From Azospirillum brasilense (GTDB lineage: Bacteria > Pseudomonadota > Alphaproteobacteria > Azospirillales > Azospirillaceae), in NCBI RefSeq assembly GCF_022023855.1, contig NZ_CP059450.1:248001-312000 (forward strand): DNA of 64,000 nucleotides, in the 5' to 3' direction. Position 1 is the stretch's first letter; each line of letters starts with the position of its first letter. Both the position numbers and the translations under genes were made by a program. Shown here piece by piece: positions 57,319-64,000 of the stretch. The notes under the pieces were generated by a model. That model did not search any database. It saw only the letters and a program-made list of their open reading frames with translations, and was not told where the DNA came from.

Positions 57319-57335
57319 GATTAGGTAAAATTTAT
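57319..57335 (+). promoter_or_regulatory. Shared motif upstream of the second binding-protein gene
   Basis: GATTAGGTAAAATTTAT is the counterpart of the motif at 55013. It lies just before the CGGAGG ribosome-binding site of the gene starting at 57347, so it may overlap the transcription start. Confidence 0.35.
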
Positions 57336-57346
57336 CGGAGGTTCGT

Positions 57347-58369
57347 ATGGTCAACCCTGGACGTGTCATCCGCCACGCGCTCTGCGCCTTGGCCGGGCTG
57401 GGGCTTGCCGCCGCAGCGCTGGCCGGTCCGGCGGCGGCGGAAGGCCGGATACGGATCGCCGAACAGTATGGGCTGGGCTATCTGCCGCTTCATGTGCTGC
57501 GCCACCAGAAGCTGATCGAGAAACACGGCAAGGAGCTGGGGCTCGACATCAATGTGGAGTGGGTGCAGCTCTCCGGCGGGGCGGCGATGAACGACGCGCT
57601 GCTGTCGGATTCCATCGATCTGGGGTCGGCGGGCGTCGGCCCGCTGCTGACCATCTGGGACCGCACCAAGGGCAACGCCAACGTCAAGGCCATCGCCGCC
57701 CTGAACAGCATGCCGCTGTTCCTGACCACCACCAACCAGACCGTCAAGACGCTCAAGGACTTCACCGACAAGGACAAGATCGCCCTGCCGGCGGTGAAGG
57801 TCGGCGTCCAGGCTCGCGTGCTCCAGATGGCCGTGGAGAAGGAGTTCGGAGAAGGCAAGTTCGACGCGCTCGACAAGCTGACCGTCTCGCTGCCGCACCC
57901 CGACGCCACCGCCGCCCTGCTGTCCGGCTCGTCGGAGATCACCGGCCACATCTCCGGTCCGCCGTTCCAGTACCAGCAGCTGCGCGATCCGAAGATCCAC
58001 AAGGTCTTCAGCTCCTACGACGTGCTGGGCGGGCCGCACACCTTCAACCTGATCTGGGCGAAGGAAGTGTTCCGGACCAAGAATCCCAAGACCTATCAGG
58101 CCTTCCTCGGCGCGCTGAAGGAAGCGATGGAAGTCATCAACGCCGACCATTCCGCGGCGGCGGACATCTATCTGGCGCAGAACCGGGGCGACCTCGACAA
58201 GGCCTTCGTCGTCAGCATCCTCGACGACCCGGACAACCAGTTCACCGTCGCCCCCGCCCGCGTCGGGGCTTTCGCCGACTTCATGCACAAGGTCGGCGCC
58301 ATGAAGAACAAGCCGGCCTCCTGGAAGGACCTGTTCTTCGAAGACCTGCACGGCGAAACCGGGAGCTGA
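57347..58369 (+). CDS. SsuA/TauA-type ABC transporter substrate-binding protein (second copy)
   Basis: The protein has 340 residues. A signal peptide (ALAGLGLAAAALAGPAAA) precedes IAEQYGLGYLPLHVLRHQKL, ALPAVKVGVQARVLQMAVEK and HPDATAALLSGSSEITGHIS. It aligns throughout with the copy at 55103. The ABC ATPase gene follows after four bases, so this copy is the direct partner of the transporter. The first copy may supply another substrate to the same membrane complex. Confidence 0.92.
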   Translation: MVNPGRVIRHALCALAGLGLAAAALAGPAAAEGRIRIAEQYGLGYLPLHVLRHQKLIEKHGKELGLDINVEWVQLSGGAAMNDALLSDSIDLGSAGVGPLLTIWDRTKGNANVKAIAALNSMPLFLTTTNQTVKTLKDFTDKDKIALPAVKVGVQARVLQMAVEKEFGEGKFDALDKLTVSLPHPDATAALLSGSSEITGHISGPPFQYQQLRDPKIHKVFSSYDVLGGPHTFNLIWAKEVFRTKNPKTYQAFLGALKEAMEVINADHSAAADIYLAQNRGDLDKAFVVSILDDPDNQFTVAPARVGAFADFMHKVGAMKNKPASWKDLFFEDLHGETGS

Positions 58370-58373
58370 GCCG

Positions 58374-59222
58374 ATGAACGCCTTCACCTATCCCGCCAGC
58401 GTGGACACCGACAGCGTGGGCAGCGCCGGCGTGTCCGAACGCCCGCTGCTGGATGTGTCCGGCGTGACGCTCCAGTACAAGACGCGCCGCCATCTGGTGA
58501 CCGCGACCTACCGCGTCGATTTCCAGGTGTTCCAGGCGGAACGCTATGTCCTGCTTGGGCCGTCCGGTTGCGGCAAGTCCTCGCTGCTGAAGGCGGTGGG
58601 CGGCTTCCTGGCACCGGTGGAGGGGGCCATTCGTCTGAACGGGCGCGCGGTGACCGGGCCGGGGCCGGACCGCATGATGGTGTTCCAGGAGTTCGACCAG
58701 CTTCCGCCCTGGAAGACGGTGAAGCAGAACGTCATGTTCCCGCTGCTCGCCAGCGGCAAGGCGTCCCGTCGGGAGGCCGAGGAGAAGGCGCTGGACTGCA
58801 TCGCGCGGGTGAACCTGTCCAAGTTCGCCGACGTGCATCCGCACATGCTGTCGGGCGGGATGAAGCAGCGCGTCGCCATCGCCCGCGCCATGGCGATGGA
58901 GCCGGACATCCTGCTGATGGACGAGCCCTTCGCGGCGCTGGACGCATTGACTCGCCGCAAGATGCAGGAGGAGCTGCTCCAGCTCTGGGACGATCTGCGC
59001 TTCACCGTTCTGTTCGTCACCCATTCCATCGAGGAGGCTTTGGTCGTCGGCTCCCGCATCCTCGTGCTCTCGCCGCACCCCGGACAGGTGAAGGCGGAGC
59101 TGAACTGCGACGGCTACGATCACTTCGCGGTCGGCAGCCCGGCGTTCCAGGACACCGCCCAGCGCATCCACACCATGCTGTTCGCCGACGAGGTGGAAAC
59201 GGTGAGGGGGCTGTCGTCATGA
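58374..59222 (+). CDS. ABC transporter ATPase (SsuB/TauB type)
   Basis: The protein has 282 residues. Walker A is LGPSGCGKSSLLK (61-73), the Q-loop lies in MVFQEFDQLPPWKT, the signature is LSGGMKQRVAIARA (149-162) and Walker B is ILLMDEPFAALDAL. The PPWKT form is typical of the nitrate/sulfonate/taurine group. Its stop overlaps the permease start (ATGA). Confidence 0.95.
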   Translation: MNAFTYPASVDTDSVGSAGVSERPLLDVSGVTLQYKTRRHLVTATYRVDFQVFQAERYVLLGPSGCGKSSLLKAVGGFLAPVEGAIRLNGRAVTGPGPDRMMVFQEFDQLPPWKTVKQNVMFPLLASGKASRREAEEKALDCIARVNLSKFADVHPHMLSGGMKQRVAIARAMAMEPDILLMDEPFAALDALTRRKMQEELLQLWDDLRFTVLFVTHSIEEALVVGSRILVLSPHPGQVKAELNCDGYDHFAVGSPAFQDTAQRIHTMLFADEVETVRGLSS

Positions 59223-60115
59223 CCGGCCTGTCCCTGGCCCCGCAAGGCCGCCGCGTGCCGCCCGTCCGCCCGGAGTATGAGCGGACGGTCGCCACCACCG
59301 GCCCCATCGGCGACGTGGCCCGCCCGCTGTCCCTGTGGGAGCGGATCGGCAACATCACCGCGCTCCGCCGCTTCGCGGTGCTGGCCGCGGTGGCGCTGAT
59401 CTGGCAGATCGCCGCGACGTGGCAGAACAACCCGCTGATGTTTCCCACCTTCACCGCCACCGTCGCGGCGCTGTGGGAGGCGGTCTGGCGGGAGAACCTG
59501 CTGTCGATGGCCTGGGTGTCGCTGTCGGTGCTTCTGAAGGGCTACGCCATCGCCGTGGTGCTGGCCATTCTGTTGACCAGCTTCGCGGTGTCCACGCGCA
59601 TCGGCAACGACGTGCTGTCCACGCTGACCTCCATGTTCAACCCCTTGCCGGCCATCGCGCTGCTGCCCATCGCCATGCTGTGGTTCGGGCTGGGCGCGGT
59701 CAGCCTGACCTTCGTTCTGGTCCACGCCGTGCTGTGGCCTCTGGCGCTGAACACCCACGCCGGCTTCACCTCGGTGTCGGAAACGCTGCGCATGGCCGGG
59801 CGGAATTACGGGCTGAGCGGCATCCGCTACGTCGTCACCATGCTGATTCCGGCGGCCTTTCCGGCTATCCTGACCGGGTTGAAGGTCGGCTGGGCCTTTG
59901 CCTGGCGCACGCTGATCGCGGCGGAGCTGGTGTTCGGCGTGTCGTCGGGCAAGGGCGGGCTGGGCTGGTTCATCTTCCAGAACCGCAACGAGCTGTACAT
60001 CGACAAGGTGTTCGCCGGGCTCGTCACCGTCATCCTGATCGGCCTCGTCGTCGAGAACGTCGTCTTCCGCTGGATCGAGACCCACACCGTCCGCAAGTGG
60101 GGCATGGTCCGCTAG
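59219..60115 (+). CDS. ABC transporter permease (SsuC/TauC type)
   Basis: The protein has 298 residues with about six membrane helices. The inner-membrane coupling loop with the EAA motif is RMAGRNYGLSGIRYVVTMLI; PAAFPAILTGLKVGWAFAWR follows. The start overlaps the ATPase stop by four bases. With the ATPase and binding protein it forms a complete importer. Confidence 0.93.
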   Translation: MTGLSLAPQGRRVPPVRPEYERTVATTGPIGDVARPLSLWERIGNITALRRFAVLAAVALIWQIAATWQNNPLMFPTFTATVAALWEAVWRENLLSMAWVSLSVLLKGYAIAVVLAILLTSFAVSTRIGNDVLSTLTSMFNPLPAIALLPIAMLWFGLGAVSLTFVLVHAVLWPLALNTHAGFTSVSETLRMAGRNYGLSGIRYVVTMLIPAAFPAILTGLKVGWAFAWRTLIAAELVFGVSSGKGGLGWFIFQNRNELYIDKVFAGLVTVILIGLVVENVVFRWIETHTVRKWGMVR

Positions 60116-60124
60116 CAACCAAAA

Positions 60125-60149
60125 CCCCTCTCCTGGGGCGGGAGAGGGG
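60125..60149 (+). terminator. Hairpin after the permease gene, possible terminator or REP-like repeat
   Basis: CCCCTCTCC (60125-60133) pairs with GGAGAGGGG (60141-60149). No T run follows, and the next gene begins 24 bp later. Partial termination or transcript stabilisation is more likely than full termination. Confidence 0.4.
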
Positions 60150-60173
60150 ATTCTTGAGCAAGGAAATCCATCC

Positions 60174-61415
60174 GTGCCTTTCGACAGCAACCTGACCACC
60201 GAGCGCCCGACCTTCGTCACGCATCTGGAATGCGCCTACACCGGGGAGCGGTACGAGGCCGACACCGTCCACAACCTGTCCAAGGCCGGTAAGCCGCTGC
60301 TCGTCCGCTACGACCTGGAGGGGGTGCGCGGCGCGCTGACCAAGGACGCGCTGGCCGAACGCCCGCAGGATCTGTGGCGCTACCGCGAGCTGCTGCCTGT
60401 GCGCCGGGTGCAGGACATCGTCACCCTGGGCGAGGCGGTGACCCCGCTGGTCGCGCTGCCCAAGCTCGCCGCCAAGCTGGGGGCGGCGGAACTGCTGGTG
60501 AAGGACGAGGGGCGGCTGCCCACCGGCTCCTTCAAGGCGCGCGGACTGGTCATGGCGGTGTCGATGGCGAAGGCCTTCGGCATCGAGCACATGGCCATGC
60601 CGACCAACGGCAACGCGGGCGCGGCGCTGGCCGCCTACGCGACACGGGCGGGCATCAGAACGACCATCTTCTGCCCGGAGGACACGCCGGAGGTCAACGT
60701 CTCGGAGATCGAACTCCAGGGCGCCACCGTCTACCGCGTCAACGGGCTGATCGACGACTGCGGCAAGATCGTGGGAGAGGGCAAGGCTAAGGCCGGCTGG
60801 TTCGACGTCTCCACCCTGAAGGAGCCCTACCGGATCGAGGGCAAGAAGACCATGGGGCTGGAACTGGCCGAGCAGCTCGGCTGGGAGGTACCGGACGTCA
60901 TCTTCTACCCAACCGGCGGCGGCACCGGGCTGATCGGCATGTGGAAGGCTTTTGCGGAGCTGGAGGCCATCGGCTTCATCGGGTCCAAGCGCCCGCGCAT
61001 GGTCGCGGTGCAGGCCGCCGGCTGCGCCCCGATGGTCCGCGCGTACGAGGCGGGGGAGGAGCACGCGCCGCGCTGGCAGGACGCCCACACCATCGCGTCC
61101 GGCATCCGCGTGCCGCAGGCGGTCGGCGACTTCCTGATCCTGCGTGCGGTGCGGGAGAGCGGCGGCTTTGCCGTCGCCGTGCCGGACGAGGCCATCCAGG
61201 CGGCCCTGGACGAGGCGGCGCGGGAGGAGGGATTCCTGCTGTGCCCGGAGGGCGCCGCCACCTACGCCGCCTACAAGCAGGCGCTGGCCGACGGGCGGGT
61301 GGGCCGCGACGAGCGCGCCGTGCTGTTCAACTGCGCGACCGGGCTGAAGTACCCGCTGCCGCCCGTCCACCGGACGCTCGACCGCCACCAGCCCATCGAC
61401 TATTCGGTGTTCTGA
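60174..61415 (+). CDS. Threonine-synthase-like PLP enzyme
   Basis: The protein has 413 residues from GTG 60174. The PLP Lys is in GRLPTGSFKARGLVMAVSMA, the phosphate-binding loop is FYPTGGGTGLIGMWKA, and TNGNAGAALAAYATRAG is typical of fold type II. The N-terminal HLECAYTGERYEADTVHNLS is the zinc-ribbon-like start of threonine synthases. A housekeeping role is possible, but the location in a transporter/dehydrogenase cluster suggests another beta-replacement or elimination. Cysteate synthase is one known enzyme of this fold. Confidence 0.82.
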   Translation: MPFDSNLTTERPTFVTHLECAYTGERYEADTVHNLSKAGKPLLVRYDLEGVRGALTKDALAERPQDLWRYRELLPVRRVQDIVTLGEAVTPLVALPKLAAKLGAAELLVKDEGRLPTGSFKARGLVMAVSMAKAFGIEHMAMPTNGNAGAALAAYATRAGIRTTIFCPEDTPEVNVSEIELQGATVYRVNGLIDDCGKIVGEGKAKAGWFDVSTLKEPYRIEGKKTMGLELAEQLGWEVPDVIFYPTGGGTGLIGMWKAFAELEAIGFIGSKRPRMVAVQAAGCAPMVRAYEAGEEHAPRWQDAHTIASGIRVPQAVGDFLILRAVRESGGFAVAVPDEAIQAALDEAAREEGFLLCPEGAATYAAYKQALADGRVGRDERAVLFNCATGLKYPLPPVHRTLDRHQPIDYSVF

Positions 61416-61417
61416 GG

Positions 61418-62488
61418 ATGGGAGGACCCTACGCCGCGGACCGTCTGGTGGCCCTTCTGGACGCCATCCTGCAACGGTCCGGCAGCAGCCCGGAGGAGGC
61501 GGCCATCGTCGCCGCCAACCTCGTGGACTCCGACGCTACCGGCCATGCCAGCCACGGCGTGTGCCAGATCGCCGTCTACGCGAAGAGCCTGGAACTGGGC
61601 CACCTGCAACCGAACCGGCACGCCCGCGTCGTCCGCGACGAGGCGCCGTTCCTGGTGGTGGACGGGGAGGTCGGCTATGGGCAGGTGATCGCGCGGGAGG
61701 CGACGGACCTCGCCATCGCGCGGGCCAAGGCCGGTGGGGCCTGTGTGCTCGCCCTACGCAACGCTCATCACATCGGGCGGGTCGGCTCCTACGGCGAGCA
61801 GTGCATCGCGGCCGGCTTGATCGGGGTCTTCTTCGTCAATGTGGTCAGCCGGCCTCTGGCCGCACCCCATGGCGGCGGGCGGCCGCGGCTGGGCACCAAC
61901 CCAATCTGCATCGCCGTCCCGGCCACGCCGGGCCATCCGCCCTTCCTGCTGGATTTCGCGACCAGCGCGGTGGCGGCCAACAAGTGCCGGGTCGCTGCTG
62001 CCTCCGGGAAGGAGGTCGCCGACGGCCTACTGATCGACGAGCGGGGCGCGCCGACGCGCGACCCCGGCGTGATGTTCCGCGACCCGACCGGCGCCATCCT
62101 GCCCTTTGGGGGGCATAAGGGTTACGGGCTGGCGCTCGCCTGTGAGATCCTCGCCGGGGCGCTGGCCGGCGGGCTGCCGGCCCTGCCGGACAACCTCCGT
62201 CAGGGGCGGGTGGTGAACAACGCGCTGGCCTTCCTGATTGACCCGGCGCGGGTGTCCGACGTGGAGAACGGCGGCTGGCAGGCGTTGACCGACGCGGTGC
62301 TGGACCACATCCAGGACACCCCGCCGGTACCCGGCGGTGACGGCGTGCTGGTGCCCGGCGGGCCGGAGCGGCGGAGCCGGGTGTTGGCCGCGGAGCGCGG
62401 CATCACGCTCGATCCCGACACCGAGCGCGCCCTACACGGGATCGGGGGCGCGCTCGGCCTCGACGTTCCGGCCTTCCTGGGGGCCTGA
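61418..62488 (+). CDS. Malate/L-lactate dehydrogenase family oxidoreductase (Ldh2/ComC type)
   Basis: The protein has 356 residues from ATG 61418, two bases after the preceding stop. Family blocks are DSDATGHASHGVCQIAVYAK, ALRNAHHIGRVGSYGEQCIA, and LGTNPICIAVPATPGHPPFL, with FGGHKGYGLALACEIL. These are NAD(P)-dependent dehydrogenases unrelated to classical LDH. Members include malate, ureidoglycolate and (R)-sulfolactate dehydrogenase (ComC). The substrate here is unknown. Confidence 0.88.
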   Translation: MGGPYAADRLVALLDAILQRSGSSPEEAAIVAANLVDSDATGHASHGVCQIAVYAKSLELGHLQPNRHARVVRDEAPFLVVDGEVGYGQVIAREATDLAIARAKAGGACVLALRNAHHIGRVGSYGEQCIAAGLIGVFFVNVVSRPLAAPHGGGRPRLGTNPICIAVPATPGHPPFLLDFATSAVAANKCRVAAASGKEVADGLLIDERGAPTRDPGVMFRDPTGAILPFGGHKGYGLALACEILAGALAGGLPALPDNLRQGRVVNNALAFLIDPARVSDVENGGWQALTDAVLDHIQDTPPVPGGDGVLVPGGPERRSRVLAAERGITLDPDTERALHGIGGALGLDVPAFLGA

Positions 62489-62498
62489 CCGGGTGGGG

Positions 62499-63509
62499 TC
62501 AGGGCAGGATGCGGTTGCGCAGAACCCCGTCCTCCAGGAACAGGCGGGCGGTTTCGGCGGCGTTGCGGCGCATCTCGATCGCCGCCTCGTCGGAATGAAA
62601 GGCGTTGTGCGGCGTGACCACGAGACGACCTTCCAGCCAGGATTCCCGGCGGCGCCACGCGTCCAGCAGCGGGTGAGGGGCGGGCGGTTCGGTCGGCAGC
62701 ACGTCCGTCCCCACGGCGGCGACGTGGCCGCTGCGAAGCGCCGCCTCCAGCGGGTCCAGCCCGGCAAACATCTCGCCGCGCGCCGTGTTCACCAGCAGGG
62801 CGCCGGGCTTCAGCTTCGCCAGGAAGTCCGCGTCGATCAGGCCGCGGGTCTCCGGCGTCAGCGGGCAATGGAAGGTCACGATGTCGGATTCGCCCAGCAA
62901 CTCGTCCAGCCGGCGGACGCGGTGGTAGCCGACCGCCTTCTCGTGGCCGGCCGGCTGCTGCGGATCGTAGCCGAGGATGCGATAGCCGAAGGGCTTGAGC
63001 CGGTTCACCACCGCCGTGCCGATCCGCCCCACGCCGACGACGCCGACCGTCGCCGCGCTGGACCGCCGCAGCGGCGTCAGCGTGTTGGCCTGCCACGTCG
63101 TGCTGTAGCCGCGGGCGCGGGCATCATGTTCCCACAGCCGGCGCTGCAGGGAGAGCAGCAGGGAGACGGCGTGGTCGGCCACCTCCTCCGTCCCATAGTC
63201 CGGGTTGTTGCAGAAGGGAATGCCCGCGGCCTCCAGCGCCGCCACGTCGACCTTGTCGTAGCCGACCCCGAATCGCACGACGATGCGGCAGCGCGGCAGC
63301 TTCGCCACCGTCGCCGGGCCGATGCGGGTGCTCCACACCAGCAGCGCGTCCAGCCGGGCCAGACGCTCCGGGTCCAGATACTCCTCGCGGCGGGTGTCGA
63401 GGAAATCCACCTCGGCACAGCCGTCGAGAACCGCCGCCTCCAGGTCGGGCGGGGGGATCATGTGGTCGGTGATTCCGACGACGAAGGGTGCACGCTTGCC
63501 CATGGTCAT
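62499..63509 (-). CDS. D-isomer-specific 2-hydroxyacid dehydrogenase (CtBP-like)
   Basis: The protein has 336 residues. The nucleotide-binding loop is VGVVGVGRIGTAVVNRLKPF. Catalytic residues lie in VRFGVGYDKVDVAALEAAGI, LVNTARGEMFAGL (Arg) and VVTPHNAFHSDEA (His). It converges with the Ldh2-type gene, leaving 10 bp. Pairing of two unrelated dehydrogenases could interconvert the enantiomers of one hydroxyacid, as ComC and SlcC do for sulfolactate. Confidence 0.88.
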   Translation of the reverse strand: MTMGKRAPFVVGITDHMIPPPDLEAAVLDGCAEVDFLDTRREEYLDPERLARLDALLVWSTRIGPATVAKLPRCRIVVRFGVGYDKVDVAALEAAGIPFCNNPDYGTEEVADHAVSLLLSLQRRLWEHDARARGYSTTWQANTLTPLRRSSAATVGVVGVGRIGTAVVNRLKPFGYRILGYDPQQPAGHEKAVGYHRVRRLDELLGESDIVTFHCPLTPETRGLIDADFLAKLKPGALLVNTARGEMFAGLDPLEAALRSGHVAAVGTDVLPTEPPAPHPLLDAWRRRESWLEGRLVVTPHNAFHSDEAAIEMRRNAAETARLFLEDGVLRNRILP

Positions 63510-63699
63510 TCTGCGGTCCGGGTCCTGATGGTCGAGCGGGGAATCAACAAATTTTACAAGTCATTTGCGCTGCATGGAATAGGAAAGCACATGAGATACG
63601 GCAAAAGCCAACTTGTTAAATAGGGATTCATGGTGCTCTAATGATGTCAATTAGGGGGCGCCCCGCGGGGTGCTGGACACAGGGAGAGGAACGACGAGC

Positions 63700-64000
63700 A
63701 TGCCGTCCCACGACACCGCGCACAGCATCGCCATCGTCGGCGCCGGCTTCACCGGCAGTATCCTGGCGGCCCACCTTCTGCGCAAGGCGGAGGAGCCGAC
63801 GCGCATCCATCTGATCGAGCGCGCCGGCACGCTGGGTACCGGGCTGGCCTATTCCACCGACAGCGCGGCGCATCTGTTGAACGTGCGCGCCTACAACATG
63901 AGCGCCTATCCCGACGACCCGCGCCATTTCCTGCGCTGGCTGTGGGCGAAGGACCTCGGCGGCGACGTGCCGCCGAGCGGCCATGCCTTCGTGTCGCGCC
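63700..64000 (+). CDS. FAD/NAD(P)-binding protein, 5' part only
   Basis: The gene begins at ATG 63700 behind AGGGAGAGGAACGACG and runs off the right edge. The first residues carry a dinucleotide-binding motif, IAIVGAGFTGSILAAHLL, followed by HLIERAGTLGTGLAYSTDSA and LLNVRAYNMSAYPDDPRHFL. This is the NAD_binding_9 (COG4529) type of flavoprotein. Its substrate is unknown; it is the next plus-strand gene of the transporter/dehydrogenase region. Confidence 0.85.
   Translation, partial: MPSHDTAHSIAIVGAGFTGSILAAHLLRKAEEPTRIHLIERAGTLGTGLAYSTDSAAHLLNVRAYNMSAYPDDPRHFLRWLWAKDLGGDVPPSGHAFVSR

Overview
The window is high-G+C alphaproteobacterial chromosome. The order cytochrome bc1 operon, hemF, trmL, xseB-ispA-dxs, tlyA and the DUF1285-Nudix-cca cluster, together with codon use, suggests Azospirillum or a close relative (Azospirillaceae). 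That assignment is inferred from gene content and was not tested by a search.

Left part (1-16.6 kb), an accessory island. Three minus-strand genes at 1-5420 look like dpdF-dpdG-dpdH of a 7-deazaguanine DNA-modification (Dpd) defence locus that continues off the left edge. Next comes an insertion-sequence graveyard (5.4-10.4 kb): an IS3 remnant, an IS630-type element split by an intact IS110-type element, a tyrosine recombinase that has lost its catalytic end, and IS66 and IS5 remnants. A very G+C-rich stretch with a few small hypothetical genes follows, then an intact DUF6538-type tyrosine integrase (14500-16494).

Middle (16622-30169), a complete Tn7-like transposon. Its ends are related (TGTC...GATGCGAG inverted at both termini), it is flanked by a 5-bp direct repeat GAAGT, and it carries tnsA, tnsB, tnsC/tniB and one tniQ. 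The tns end lies 33 bp beyond the duplication from the 3' end of a tRNA-Gln(UUG) gene. The cargo is visibly A+T-richer and looks defensive: an HTH regulator, a DNA methyltransferase plus a membrane KAP NTPase, a convergent ABC-3C/Lamassu-like operon (SMC/Rad50-type ATPase in two frames, a putative middle component, and a 300-residue protein I cannot identify), and an HNH protein. Removing the transposon places the integrase about 160 bp from tRNA-Gln. The history therefore looks like an integrase island at tRNA-Gln, later entered by the Tn7-like element exactly at the int-tRNA junction.

Right part (30.2-64 kb), core genome. A MoxR-DUF58-DUF4159-VWA-like membrane operon (30359-37312) is followed by DUF1285, a Nudix hydrolase, DUF6111 and cca, then hemF and trmL. 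The bc1 complex (petABC) ends at a strong terminator. After this come small regulatory and sulfur genes (response regulator, BigR-like ArsR regulator, TusA-like protein), a histone-deacetylase-like hydrolase, the isoprenoid genes xseB-ispA-dxs, a HWE-type kinase and tlyA. A second, intact IS630-family element (53759-54928) sits between tlyA and an uptake/catabolism locus: two paralogous SsuA/TauA-type binding proteins, a TauD-type dioxygenase, ABC ATPase and permease, a threonine-synthase-like enzyme, and two 2-hydroxyacid dehydrogenases of different families. This locus plausibly handles an organosulfonate or similar small anion.
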